DNA of 64,000 bases from Pedobacter xixiisoli (GTDB lineage Bacteria > Bacteroidota > Bacteroidia > Sphingobacteriales > Sphingobacteriaceae). Under the pieces are notes generated by a model. The model ran no database searches. It saw only the letters and a list, made by a program, of their open reading frames with translations, and was not told where the DNA came from. The stretch covers positions 1,364,001 to 1,428,000 of the forward strand of contig NZ_OCMT01000001.1 of assembly GCF_900215335.1 (NCBI RefSeq), read 5' to 3'. Position 1 is the stretch's first letter, and every line of letters starts with the position of its first letter. Positions 9,185 to 17,565 of this stretch are shown piece after piece. Made by a program: the position numbers and the translations under genes.

Positions 9185-9820
9185 TTATTTATTCGGCTGA
9201 GGAGTAGTCCTTAAATAAGGCTTAATAACTTTGTGTCCCTTTGGAAACTTAGCTGGAATATCCTCAGTTTTGATGCTGTTTACCACAATTACATCTTCAC
9301 CATCTTTCCAATCTGCAGGTGTAGCCACACTATAATTTGCGGTAAGTTGTAATGAATCTATAACTCTTAAAACTTCATTAAAATTTCTACCTGTTGAAGC
9401 GGGATAAGTAATGATTAATTTCACTTTCTTATCAGGACCAATTACGAACAATGAACGAACAGTTAAAGTTTCGGAAGCATTCGGATGAATCATATCATAT
9501 AAATTCGCAACTGTTTTATCCGAATCTGCAATGATAGGGAAATCAACTTCCGTGTTTTGCGTTTCGTTAATATCTTTAATCCAACCTAAATGCGACTCAA
9601 CAGGATCAACACTTAAAGCCAAAACTTTGACATTTCTTTGATTGAATTCGCCTTTTAGCGCAGCTGTTCTACCTAATTCTGTGGTGCAAACGGGTGTATA
9701 ATCTGCTGGATGCGAAAACAAAACTCCCCAACTATCACCTAAATATTCATAAAAGTCTATTTCACCGATAGACGTTGTAGCCTTAAAATTTGGAGCAATA
9801 TCCCCTATTCTTATACTCAT
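9185..9820 (-). CDS. 1-Cys peroxiredoxin (Prx6 family)
   Basis: 211 aa. The peroxidatic cysteine is C45 in the motif PADYTPVCTTE. The long C-terminal extension (about 145-211, with KFPKGHKVIKPYLR) is typical of Prx6-type enzymes. It reduces hydrogen peroxide and alkyl hydroperoxides in the cytoplasm. No second resolving cysteine is visible, which fits the 1-Cys mechanism. It is transcribed on its own, 79 bases upstream of the cold-shock gene in the same direction. Confidence 0.93.
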   Translation of the reverse strand: MSIRIGDIAPNFKATTSIGEIDFYEYLGDSWGVLFSHPADYTPVCTTELGRTAALKGEFNQRNVKVLALSVDPVESHLGWIKDINETQNTEVDFPIIADSDKTVANLYDMIHPNASETLTVRSLFVIGPDKKVKLIITYPASTGRNFNEVLRVIDSLQLTANYSVATPADWKDGEDVIVVNSIKTEDIPAKFPKGHKVIKPYLRTTPQPNK

Positions 9821-9905
9821 AGTGTTATTCTTTAAATGAAAATTGATTATTTATTTTTTACAATTTACGAAATCAACATGATTTAGACAACCAGCTAAAA
9901 ACCAG

Positions 9906-10829
9906 TTAGCCAAACAAACCACCTTGCGTTCCTAAAAAATTGATACGAGGTAATTTACTTCCTAGTTTTTGATTGAACTTTTCGATGGTATAATCTGCAA
10001 TGATTGGTGTATCGCTTTCATCGTGTTGGTGCAAAAAGAAATAAACTTCTTCTAAACCTTTATCCAACCACTGCGCTAATCTTTCAATCCAATCGTCTAC
10101 CCTCTTTTTATCAGAACTTTCTAGGAACTTGCCTCCGTTACCTACAAAACGAATAAATGCTTTTGGCGTTGGTAATTCCATGTGAATACAATCTCTTCTT
10201 CCGCTAGCGTCCGTAATTGCAGCACCAACCTTTAAATCGCCTAACAAAGAAAATAACGCCTTCCTATCATCTGGGTTAGCAAACCAGTCTTGATGACGGA
10301 CTTCTAGGAACAAATTGAAATCACGAGGTAAAGCTTCTAGGTACTGTTGTAAGATAGGCAAATTCTTTGGCCCAAAATTATCGCCCAGCTGTAAAAAACA
10401 CGGGCCCAATTTATCTCCAAATGCACTGATGGACTTGAGATACAAATCAGTTTCAACCTGAGCATTATTTAATCTTTTGATGTGGGTAATGGCTCTAGAA
10501 AACTTCGGACAGAAAAGGAAATCTTCTCGTTGTTCTGCCATCTCTCTCCATTTAATAATCTGTTCTTCTTTAGGAATTCCATAGAAAACGGCATTTAACT
10601 CAATAGAATTAAAATGCTTTACATATTCAGCCAAGAAGTCCTTTTCTTTAGTTTTTGGAGGATAGATCAAATTCACCCATTCTTTTCTACCCCATTTGGC
10701 GCAGCCTACAAAAAATTTAGGATGCTCAACTTTATTCCCCTTTAAAGTGAGCTGGGTTTGTTGTCCGTCTGGCGGCAATGTAAATTCGATATTATTTATT
10801 TCGTTGGGTTCTACTCTTCCAAATTCCAT
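9906..10829 (-). CDS. DUF72 family protein
   Basis: 307 aa, soluble. The family signature is visible as GCAKWGRKEWVNLIYPP near residue 43, then FNSIELNAVFYG and FLEVRHQDW, and late strands such as FLHQHDESDTPIIADY. DUF72 proteins adopt a TIM-barrel fold and are widely conserved; their biochemical role is not settled. The N-terminal 40 residues extend beyond the usual family start. The gene is transcribed alone, with a GCCACAGATGCACA-type inverted repeat directly upstream. Confidence 0.88.
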   Translation of the reverse strand: MEFGRVEPNEINNIEFTLPPDGQQTQLTLKGNKVEHPKFFVGCAKWGRKEWVNLIYPPKTKEKDFLAEYVKHFNSIELNAVFYGIPKEEQIIKWREMAEQREDFLFCPKFSRAITHIKRLNNAQVETDLYLKSISAFGDKLGPCFLQLGDNFGPKNLPILQQYLEALPRDFNLFLEVRHQDWFANPDDRKALFSLLGDLKVGAAITDASGRRDCIHMELPTPKAFIRFVGNGGKFLESSDKKRVDDWIERLAQWLDKGLEEVYFFLHQHDESDTPIIADYTIEKFNQKLGSKLPRINFLGTQGGLFG

Positions 10830-10848
10830 TGTTAAATATAGTTAGTTA

Positions 10849-10931
10849 GCCACAGATGCACAGATATTTATTTAATAACATGATTATCTTCAACACAAAT
10901 ACTTAAGCAAATCTATTTGTGCATCTGTGGC
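10849..10931. repeat. Inverted repeat GCCACAGATGCACA, copy 2
   Basis: Arms at 10849-10862 and 10918-10931 are perfect complements separated by 55 bases of AT-rich sequence. It lies between the DUF72 gene and the protease gene, another intergenic site of the same family as 2071-2114. Confidence 0.8.
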
Positions 10932-10947
10932 AAGCAGGTATAACAAG

Positions 10948-10980
10948 AAAAACCCCGAATACAACTAAATGTTTCGGGGC
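10948..10980 (-). terminator. Terminator of the sigma factor/protease operon
   Basis: CCCCGAA (10953-10959) pairs with TTCGGGG (10973-10979). The A-run at 10948-10952 becomes a U-run on the minus strand, 20 bases past the protease stop. Confidence 0.75.
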
Positions 10981-11000
10981 TTACCTTAATTATTTAAAGA

Positions 11001-12104
11001 CTAATTGTTATTATAAACTTTAATCATGAATACATAATCTTGCATTTTTTCTACTTGCTTATTACGTTTCAAGCCTCTTAACAAACTTTTTTTACCGTAA
11101 GAAACTCTTTTGCTTAAAGAATCTTGTGGAATAGCATTTAAGGCTTCCATGATGTATTTTGATTTTACCGCAAAAGTAGCACCGTCGGTTTTGTTTTCTT
11201 TACCATTAATAATACCTACAATATTACCACTGTTATCTAATAAAGGTCCTCCACTGTTACCTGGGTTTACTGGAATAGCCACTTGATAAGCTAAAGTATC
11301 TCCGTTGATACCATTTTTAGAACTTACATAACCATCACCTAAAACAATATCATCTTTAGGGAAACCTAAGGTAAATACAGATTCACCTAAACTAGAAGCT
11401 CCTTTTTTGATCGTGTAAGGTAATGATGCTAAGTTTTCAAATGCTTTATCATTGATTTTTAAGATGGCAATATCATTTACAGGATCAGTGTAAACAGATT
11501 GTACTTTATAAGATCCTTTACCATTTTGCACATGAATAGAATCCGCACCGCGAACAACGTGATAATTGGTTACAATATAGCCATTACCAGAAATTGCAAA
11601 ACCAGAACCACCGAAGCGAGGTCTATTTTCGCCTTTGGCACCTTTATTATCCGTTTTTATAGATTTGATATCTCTAATTAAACCACTTTGAGAACGCTTG
11701 ATTTGCGCCATATCTTGGCTCATTGCCTCAAAAGTACCAGCTTGCTTATTGTTATTCTGTATAGAATATAAAGAAACCATTGCTAACAAGATAAATGAAG
11801 CCGCAATAGCCACTGCAGATCTATTGCTGCGCCACAATCTAACCAATTTAGAAGGATGAGGTTTCAACTCTTCTGTCAAAGAAGCCACATCAATGTGAGC
11901 ATGTGCCGCATCCATTTGTTCTTTTAGCTTAACGATATTTGCATACTGCGCCATCGATTCCAAAAAAACTTTATGTGCAACCACCTTATGATCCACAATC
12001 GGGTCATTATTGCGCAATTGTTCAAATGCAGCATGCTCCTCTGGCGTTAATTTGCCATTTAGGTAATCTTCAATAATAGCCTCTAATTCTAAATCTTGTC
12101 TCAT
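11001..12104 (-). CDS. Membrane-anchored trypsin-like serine protease with anti-sigma-like cytoplasmic domain
   Basis: 367 aa. Residues 1-94 form a cytoplasmic alpha-helical segment (DLELEAIIEDYLNGKLTPEE) resembling the sigma-binding parts of Bacteroidota anti-sigma proteins. A single membrane helix is at about 96-116. The periplasmic part carries an S1C/HtrA-like protease with the full triad H182 (TNYHVV), D211 (NDIAIL) and S284 (PGNSGGP). No PDZ domain is visible. The gene starts three bases after the sigma factor gene stops, so the two are co-translated. I infer that it controls that sigma factor, with the protease domain either sensing or executing cleavage. An alternative is an envelope protease that belongs to the sigma regulon. 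Confidence 0.85.
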   Translation of the reverse strand: MRQDLELEAIIEDYLNGKLTPEEHAAFEQLRNNDPIVDHKVVAHKVFLESMAQYANIVKLKEQMDAAHAHIDVASLTEELKPHPSKLVRLWRSNRSAVAIAASFILLAMVSLYSIQNNNKQAGTFEAMSQDMAQIKRSQSGLIRDIKSIKTDNKGAKGENRPRFGGSGFAISGNGYIVTNYHVVRGADSIHVQNGKGSYKVQSVYTDPVNDIAILKINDKAFENLASLPYTIKKGASSLGESVFTLGFPKDDIVLGDGYVSSKNGINGDTLAYQVAIPVNPGNSGGPLLDNSGNIVGIINGKENKTDGATFAVKSKYIMEALNAIPQDSLSKRVSYGKKSLLRGLKRNKQVEKMQDYVFMIKVYNNN

Positions 12105-12107
12105 CTC

Positions 12108-12674
12108 CTATAACTGAAAAAATAATTTCTTTAACCTTTGCAAACACTTGTATTTCTGTGTTTTTGCATTATCGGCATTGGTATAACCAAACTTCTCACA
12201 AATGTCTTGCATCGATTGATTGTTGATATAAAAATCCTCAATTATCGTTTTGCAAGGCTCGCCCAAACTTTCCAATGCCTCTTTCATTTTATCGAACTGC
12301 ATGTCCTTCTGTTCATGCTGCTCCATATCTTCTTCCACAATCAACACATCCTCGAAATCGGCGATATTGCTTGTTTTCTTACTATGTTGCGCCAGTTTCT
12401 TAAGCCAAATCCTTCTACTTACCGAATAAATATAGGTTTTCAACTTACTGCTCAACTCAAAGCTTCCGCTTTTTATCTTATTATAAAGAACAATAATGGT
12501 CTCTTGGTAAACATCTTTCGCATCATCTTCATCACCATTATTATTTAAAATAAACTGTAACACCATTGGAAAATAGGAAACATACAATTTATTTAAAGCC
12601 TCTACCGAGTCATTGAGTATGCCTAAAACAACTTCTCTATCTGTTGGTAACGAACTGCTAATCTTTATACTCAC
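12108..12674 (-). CDS. ECF-type RNA polymerase sigma factor
   Basis: 188 aa. Region 2 is seen around residues 25-90 (DAKDVYQETIIVLYNKI, then LKTYIYSVSRRIWLKK), and region 4 around 130-185 (CKTIIEDFYINNQSMQDICE, then FGYTN). The linker between the two is acidic and long. The start is GTG, with an in-frame TAA immediately upstream, and no better ATG lies before region 2. It is the first gene of a two-gene operon with the membrane protease. Its promoter targets cannot be inferred from the window. Confidence 0.9.
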   Translation of the reverse strand: MSIKISSSLPTDREVVLGILNDSVEALNKLYVSYFPMVLQFILNNNGDEDDAKDVYQETIIVLYNKIKSGSFELSSKLKTYIYSVSRRIWLKKLAQHSKKTSNIADFEDVLIVEEDMEQHEQKDMQFDKMKEALESLGEPCKTIIEDFYINNQSMQDICEKFGYTNADNAKTQKYKCLQRLKKLFFQL

Positions 12675-12843
12675 TTATTAATACAATTAAATTCAAATGG
12701 TAACCCAATAATAATCAAAAAAATAAAAGACCTGCATTGAGGCATTGTATCTATGTTTTCGAAAAGCAAATGTACTACTACTTATTTAAGTATAGTCCCG
12801 CTTTCCACTTCTATCTTTTTGTTTGGCACTGCTCTCTAATTTA

Positions 12844-12907
12844 TTGTCATGCTGAGCCTGTAGAAGCATCTGTTTACAAAAACCCTTCGACAAGCTCAGG
12901 CTGACAA
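12844..12907. repeat. Inverted repeat with TGAGCCTG / CAGGCT arms
   Basis: TTGTCATGCTGAGCCTGTAG at 12844 is nearly complementary to CGACAAGCTCAGGCTGACAA ending at 12907, with about 20 bases between. The arm CTTCGACAAGCTCAGG is a dispersed intergenic sequence seen in many bacterial genomes. Confidence 0.65.
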
Positions 12908-13055
12908 AACAAAAAGTATATCGCTGCAATCGGGTTTATAAAACACAAACCTGTACAAAAAACTTCCTTTTTTAATACCTAAAGCATAAAATAGTAACCT
13001 AAAAAACCGCAGAAAAAATATTTTAACTTTTTTTCAAAACTTGGGGTTACCTTTT

Positions 13056-13063
13056 TACCTTTG
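13056..13063 (+). promoter_or_regulatory. Candidate -7 box of the small lipoprotein gene
   Basis: TACCTTTG matches TAnnTTTG. It lies about 100 bases upstream of the ATG at 13166, implying a roughly 95-base leader. A matching -33 is not obvious. Confidence 0.45.
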
Positions 13064-13165
13064 CGGCATTAAGAGTAAAATTAATTAATTATTTAATCAG
13101 AAAATTAAAATGAAATTTTCCGATTTATCGGAAAGCTTCATCGCAATTAAAAACAAATTAAAAAC

Positions 13166-13363
13166 ATGAAAAACTTATTCAAATTCGGCTTTTTAGCTTT
13201 AGCATTATCTTTAACTGTAGTTGCTTGTTCATCTGAGAACAAATCAGAAGGTACTGATACTGTAGGTGCTGATACTACTATCACTGCTGATACTACAGTA
13301 ACTGATACAGTTGTTAAAACTACTACTGACACTACTGTTGTTGATACAACTGTAAAACACTAG
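13166..13363 (+). CDS. Small Thr/Asp/Val-rich lipoprotein of unknown function
   Basis: 65 aa. A lipoprotein signal peptide ends in the lipobox VVAC with the lipidated cysteine at residue 21. The mature part is a low-complexity string of DT-T-V units (DTTITADTTVTDTVVKTTTD) without any known domain. It is followed by a strong terminator. The expected location is the outer membrane; the function is unknown. Low complexity and short length make homology search weak, but the signal peptide, leader and terminator all support a real gene. Confidence 0.75.
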   Translation: MKNLFKFGFLALALSLTVVACSSENKSEGTDTVGADTTITADTTVTDTVVKTTTDTTVVDTTVKH

Positions 13364-13375
13364 TCGAAAGATTAC

Positions 13376-13413
13376 ATAAAAAAGCCTTTCTTGAAATCAA
13401 GAAAGGCTTTTTT
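13376..13413. terminator. Bidirectional terminator
   Basis: AAAGCCTTTCTTG-AAAT-CAAGAAAGGCTTT (13381-13410) is flanked by A- and T-runs. It serves the lipoprotein gene and the convergent response regulator gene. Confidence 0.87.
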
Positions 13414-13431
13414 ATGTACAAAACCGCCAAA

Positions 13432-14460
13432 CTATTGCTTAATCTGGCTCAATTTATCTATTGAAACAATATAAATAGCATTGCCGTGCTTCTCAATCAA
13501 TTTCTCTTCTTTAAAATCTGCCAACATACGGCTTACGGTTTCACTAGCCGTGCCTACAAAAGCAGCTAAATCATCTCTAGAAATTCTTAAGGTGCAACTG
13601 TCTTCTTCAGGTTTGGTAAATTTTCTAGCCAACTGAACCAAAGCTTCTGCTACCCTTTTTCTCACCGAGAAATAAGCTAACTTCAACATCTGGTCTTCCT
13701 TAAAACGGATATTACCAGATAATAATTCTATAAACGCGGTAGCCATTTCCTGATGGTTGAATAGTGCATCCATAAAATCGGGTTTAGGCACAAGCACCAG
13801 CTCAGTATCCGCCAAAGTAGCTGCATTATCTGCATAAGTTACACCACAACACAAACTCTCATAACCAAAAAACTCCCCATCTTTAAAAATATTTGAAGAC
13901 AGTTCTCTACCATCTTTAAAACGTTTATAGGTTTTTACCTGACCACTTTTAATGTAGTACAGATAATTAGGTTCGTCATTTTCTACATAAATCACCTGTT
14001 TATTGGCATAACTTCTGCCCTTTCCTTTCTGCTTTAATTCAGCAAAAATGGTTTGCAAGTCTTTAGGTGCTGCTTTAAAACCTACCGTTTGACTTTTCTT
14101 TTTCAACCTACTTTCGATGGCATTGAACAACTCTAAATCATCAAAAGGCTTGGTTAAATAATCGTCAGCTCCCATTTCCATTCCCTTACGCATATCTGCT
14201 CTTTCAGCTTTTGCCGTCATAAAAATAAAAGGGATATTGGCCAACTTAGGATTCTTGCTCAACAAATAAAGTACGCCGTAGCCATCTAATTCAGGCATCA
14301 TGATATCACACAAAATAATATCTGGTGACGAACTTAAAGCCAATTCTACACCTAACTTTCCATTTTTTGCGGAAATGGCTTCGTAACCTGCCAATTCCAA
14401 TACTTCAACCGTACCTTCTCTAATATCATCGTTATCTTCAATTACTAAAACTTTTTTCAT
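13432..14460 (-). CDS. Response regulator with CRP/FNR-type output domain
   Basis: 342 aa from the ATG at 14460; an open extension to 14544 overlaps the kinase gene and lacks homology. Residues 1-122 are a receiver with phospho-acceptor D52 and conserved T82 and K104. Residues about 150-260 form a cyclic-nucleotide-binding-type beta-roll. Residues about 270-342 are a CRP helix-turn-helix with recognition part GTASETVSRML. FNR-type cluster cysteines are not arranged as in FNR. The gene begins seven bases after the histidine kinase stop, so the pair is one operon. The layout is like FixJ fused to FixK: phosphorylation probably gates a CRP-type DNA-binding module (inference). Confidence 0.9.
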   Translation of the reverse strand: MKKVLVIEDNDDIREGTVEVLELAGYEAISAKNGKLGVELALSSSPDIILCDIMMPELDGYGVLYLLSKNPKLANIPFIFMTAKAERADMRKGMEMGADDYLTKPFDDLELFNAIESRLKKKSQTVGFKAAPKDLQTIFAELKQKGKGRSYANKQVIYVENDEPNYLYYIKSGQVKTYKRFKDGRELSSNIFKDGEFFGYESLCCGVTYADNAATLADTELVLVPKPDFMDALFNHQEMATAFIELLSGNIRFKEDQMLKLAYFSVRKRVAEALVQLARKFTKPEEDSCTLRISRDDLAAFVGTASETVSRMLADFKEEKLIEKHGNAIYIVSIDKLSQIKQ

Positions 14461-14467
14461 TGCGCTT

Positions 14468-15661
14468 TTACTTTTGGTTAAAATTAAAATGTAAGGTAAA
14501 TGTAGTTCCTTTATTTTGTTCGGTTTGGCAGGTAACAGTACCATTCATTAAACCGACATATCTTTTTACTATATTCAATCCCAAGCCAGTACCAGGGATA
14601 TCTCCTGTATTATGAGCTCTAAAAAACGGCTCAAAGAGATTTACTTTATCCAGTTCTGGGATACCAATTCCGTTGTCTTTCACTTCTACAACCAATTCGT
14701 TTTCCTTCAACTTGGTATTGAATTGTATCATGGTATTTTCTCCAGAATACTTAATGGCATTAGAGATTAAGTTGATGATACAATTTTTCAGCAAATTATT
14801 GTCTAAAAACACCTGCGCACTGGTTCCCGTATGCTCGTAAACAATGAGTTGGTTTTGCTTACTAATTAACTGCATCTCTTCGGCTATTTCTTCGGCAAAG
14901 GCAATAATGTTAAACGAATTGGCATTAGGCTCTACTTTTCCGGCTTCTAGTTTTTCTAATGATAGAAAATCGTTTAAAATGGTAGTCAAGTTATTAATAG
15001 CATTTTTGATTTTCATCGTATGCTTTTCTACATTTGCTACGTCACTTTTAGTACTGTATTTATCTATCAATGATGCCGATAACTGGATAGAGCTTAAAGG
15101 TGTTCTAAACTCGTGAGAAGCCATAGATACAAATCTAGTTTTCAATTGATTAAGCTCCTTTTCCTTCTCAAATAATGCACTTACATGCTCTTTCGCAGTT
15201 TCTAATTCGTTAATAGATTTGATTAGGTCTTGTGTGCGTTCCTTAATCTTAAGTTCCAGTTCTTCGGTGTAACTTTTAATCTTAAGTTCATCCTCTTTCT
15301 GCCTACTCAAGTCATGAATAAAACCGGTAAAAATCCTTCTATCAGAAAACTTTACTTCACTTACGCCTAGTCTAAATGGAAAACGAGAACCATCTTTACG
15401 TTGCCCTACCACTTCTCTACCAATACCAATAATGTGCGCATGCCCACTATGACGATAATTTGCGATATATTGGTCATGCCTTTCCTTGTCGGGTTGTGGC
15501 ATTAAAACAGACACATTTTTACCTACAAGTTCCTTACGATCGAAGCCAAAAAGCGTAAGCGCTGACGGATTAATATGTTCAATTATCCCAAATTCGTCGA
15601 TGGTAATAATTCCATCAATTGCGTTCTCTATAATCGCATTCAACAATTTCGCTCTTTCCAT
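14468..15661 (-). CDS. PAS-domain sensor histidine kinase, FixL-like
   Basis: 397 aa, no membrane helices, cytoplasmic. A PAS domain covers about 5-120, a coiled coil 120-175, HisKA about 175-240 with phospho-acceptor in SHEFRTP, and HATPase 285-395 with N box and GTGLGLNIVKRY. The PAS region closely follows FixL: RHDQYIANY with H62, then IIGIGREVVGQRKDG with R82. From memory of Bradyrhizobium FixL, H62, H76 and R82 match haem ligand H200, H214 and the oxygen-gating R220 in spacing; the R206 position is N68. This predicts, but does not prove, a haem-based oxygen sensor. Its partner is the CRP-fused regulator immediately downstream. Confidence 0.88.
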   Translation of the reverse strand: MERAKLLNAIIENAIDGIITIDEFGIIEHINPSALTLFGFDRKELVGKNVSVLMPQPDKERHDQYIANYRHSGHAHIIGIGREVVGQRKDGSRFPFRLGVSEVKFSDRRIFTGFIHDLSRQKEDELKIKSYTEELELKIKERTQDLIKSINELETAKEHVSALFEKEKELNQLKTRFVSMASHEFRTPLSSIQLSASLIDKYSTKSDVANVEKHTMKIKNAINNLTTILNDFLSLEKLEAGKVEPNANSFNIIAFAEEIAEEMQLISKQNQLIVYEHTGTSAQVFLDNNLLKNCIINLISNAIKYSGENTMIQFNTKLKENELVVEVKDNGIGIPELDKVNLFEPFFRAHNTGDIPGTGLGLNIVKRYVGLMNGTVTCQTEQNKGTTFTLHFNFNQK

Positions 15662-15724
15662 TTTAGTATCGGCTGTGTACCTGCCAAGATAGGCATTTTT
15701 AAGCCAGCCTAATAGTCTAATTAT

Positions 15725-17488
15725 TTAAATATTGGTATTTGAAAGCCTATTTTCAGATAACAATAGCTCACTTAAAACATTTGGATTTGACAGTTCATTA
15801 AATAATTCCTTATAGTAAGATATTCCTTTTTCCAGCTGACTTTTAAAGCTATCCAAATGCTTCTTTTTCTTATCATTAATGTTTTTGAAATAAAGCTGCG
15901 CTTCAGTTTGTAGGTAATCGATATACAGATTCAACTCGTTCACAAAAACATGCGGACGCTGTACCGTCTCCAATAGATTAATGCTTCCGTAAATATGCTT
16001 TACCATTTCATCCAAAGAATACACCTTATTAAAGAAAGCAAGGTTTGGTCCAGGGCAAATGGCCACCGCTTTACTCTCCTTTGGTTTTAGCATGTTGGTT
16101 TTAATATAGGTTGAAGTACATAGACCTTCGCATAAACATACTTTTTCGGTAATCCTATCAAATGCTTGTTGATACACCTCCGGCGCCAACTCCTGGTTAT
16201 CTAACTGCTTTATTTTTAACTTCTGATATTTGCTAGAAGCTGTACAAATAGGTTCTTTAGTAAATTCGGTATTGCTACATAGATATTTCTTGGTGCATGG
16301 GCTTCCTGGTTTTCCAGCGGCTATTCTATCTAATCTTTGTTGCTCTGCGCTGCTGTATTTAAAATTATTGAACAACACGCCCAGCGGAGATGAATTGCTT
16401 AAATAATAATCTTCTTGTTTTGCTACCGCTAATTGTTGTAGGGTTTGCTCGTCTACATTGGTTACTTCTGGCACTAATAAAAATGGACTTCCCCAACCTG
16501 TGGCATCCAAATTATAGTATTTAAGTAGGAATTCGTTTTCTTGCGCAGTACCAATACCACCTTGTACGGTAATCTTTTGCTGAGGTAATTTATCTACATT
16601 AATCTCCTTTTGGACTAAGGTTTTACGGTACAAATCTTCTAATTCATTGCGCATCGAAATTCGGCTTTGCTTAAAATCTTCCAAGATTGGACCTAATAAA
16701 AAACCATCTGTAGCAAAGGCATGCCCACCACAATTTAAGCCAGATTCTATTCTAAATTCAGATACCCAAAGTCCCTTCTTAGCTAAAAACTTCGCCTGTA
16801 TTAATGCAGACCTAAAGTCGCTTACTTTCAAAATGATACGTTTAGTAAATTCACCCTCTTGATTAGGTAAAAACTGTTCGAATTTTTCGATGTAGCTATA
16901 TAATCTTGGGTTCATTCCGGCAGAAAGCACTACCGATGCATTTAGCTTACTTTGAGCAAAAGCCCTGAATGCAGCTAAGGCATCTGTATTTTCATCGCCT
17001 AAGTATTCACCATCTTTAGCGAAGTTCATTTTATCTACCTTGGCCATAATGTTTACATCGATGTTGCCTTTTTTCATTCGCTGACGCAAACGGTCTTGAA
17101 AGATTTTTTTCCTCGCTCCTTCTGGATATTCCATCATTAGCTCATAACCGTGTTTAATTACAGAACCTTCGGGCAGTAATTCGAAATAGCGGCAGATGTC
17201 ACTTCCGGCAATAAAATCCTGCTTCTTCAGTTCTTCAAACTGAATATCTACCAAATCTTGTAATAAATTCAGATAAGCAGCAATTCTCTTCGTCCTAAAA
17301 TCTTCCTCCTTTTTATCAATTGGCTGATATGATAACTGATTTAATTGAGAATGATATTTCCTCATCCGCTCTGTTAACTCATCATCCACGATAGAAACCA
17401 CAGAAGAAATACCGTAGCGTGCTACCTTTAAAGGAGTATCTATAGAAAAACCTAAACCTAAAACTGGAATATGAAATTGATGAACCAT
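15725..17488 (-). CDS. Cys-rich protein of unknown function, possible TIM-barrel enzyme
   Basis: 587 aa from the ATG at 17488, giving MVHQFHIPVLGLGFSIDTPL. A GTG at 17539 would add 17 residues, but the best -7 box lies inside that stretch. The N-terminal part (PVLGLGFSIDTPLKVARYGI, later VVLSAGMNPRL, GLNCGGHAF, QGGIGTA) reads like a TIM-barrel of the nitronate monooxygenase/PfaD type. I do not recognise an assigned family. Nine cysteines include a C-terminal cluster, PCTKKYLC, EPIC, VCLCEGLC and AICPGP, suggesting a metal or Fe-S site. The last 120 residues are helical. It sits 63 bases upstream of the FixL-like kinase in the same direction, so it is likely part of the same oxygen-responsive operon. 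Confidence 0.7.
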   Translation of the reverse strand: MVHQFHIPVLGLGFSIDTPLKVARYGISSVVSIVDDELTERMRKYHSQLNQLSYQPIDKKEEDFRTKRIAAYLNLLQDLVDIQFEELKKQDFIAGSDICRYFELLPEGSVIKHGYELMMEYPEGARKKIFQDRLRQRMKKGNIDVNIMAKVDKMNFAKDGEYLGDENTDALAAFRAFAQSKLNASVVLSAGMNPRLYSYIEKFEQFLPNQEGEFTKRIILKVSDFRSALIQAKFLAKKGLWVSEFRIESGLNCGGHAFATDGFLLGPILEDFKQSRISMRNELEDLYRKTLVQKEINVDKLPQQKITVQGGIGTAQENEFLLKYYNLDATGWGSPFLLVPEVTNVDEQTLQQLAVAKQEDYYLSNSSPLGVLFNNFKYSSAEQQRLDRIAAGKPGSPCTKKYLCSNTEFTKEPICTASSKYQKLKIKQLDNQELAPEVYQQAFDRITEKVCLCEGLCTSTYIKTNMLKPKESKAVAICPGPNLAFFNKVYSLDEMVKHIYGSINLLETVQRPHVFVNELNLYIDYLQTEAQLYFKNINDKKKKHLDSFKSQLEKGISYYKELFNELSNPNVLSELLLSENRLSNTNI

Positions 17489-17517
17489 ATTTTTAAATGA
17501 GAAATGTGTTTTTTTTC

Positions 17518-17525
17518 CAAAATTA
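17518..17525 (-). promoter_or_regulatory. Candidate -7 box of the orphan enzyme/two-component operon
   Basis: The minus strand reads TAATTTTG, matching TAnnTTTG, 29 bases before the ATG at 17488. It supports that start over the GTG at 17539. Confidence 0.45.
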
Positions 17526-17565
17526 TTGAGGAAACTCACTTTTTAGGAGGCTACTGGTCACTTTT

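Larger units (their letters stand above)
12675..13165. other. Divergent intergenic region with an inverted repeat
   Basis: This 491-base gap separates the sigma factor (minus) from a small lipoprotein (plus). It contains the inverted repeat at 12844-12907 and a -7 box at 13056-13063. No open frame with coding character is seen. Confidence 0.6.

Noticed and set aside
14461..14544. 28-codon extension of the response regulator
   Set aside because: It overlaps the kinase gene, and receiver domains start at MKKVLVIED just after it.
17489..17539. GTG start 17 codons upstream of the Cys-rich protein start
   Set aside because: The best -7 box lies within this stretch and the extra residues do not look like a domain; the ATG at 17488 is followed at once by the conserved-looking HIPVLGLGF strand.
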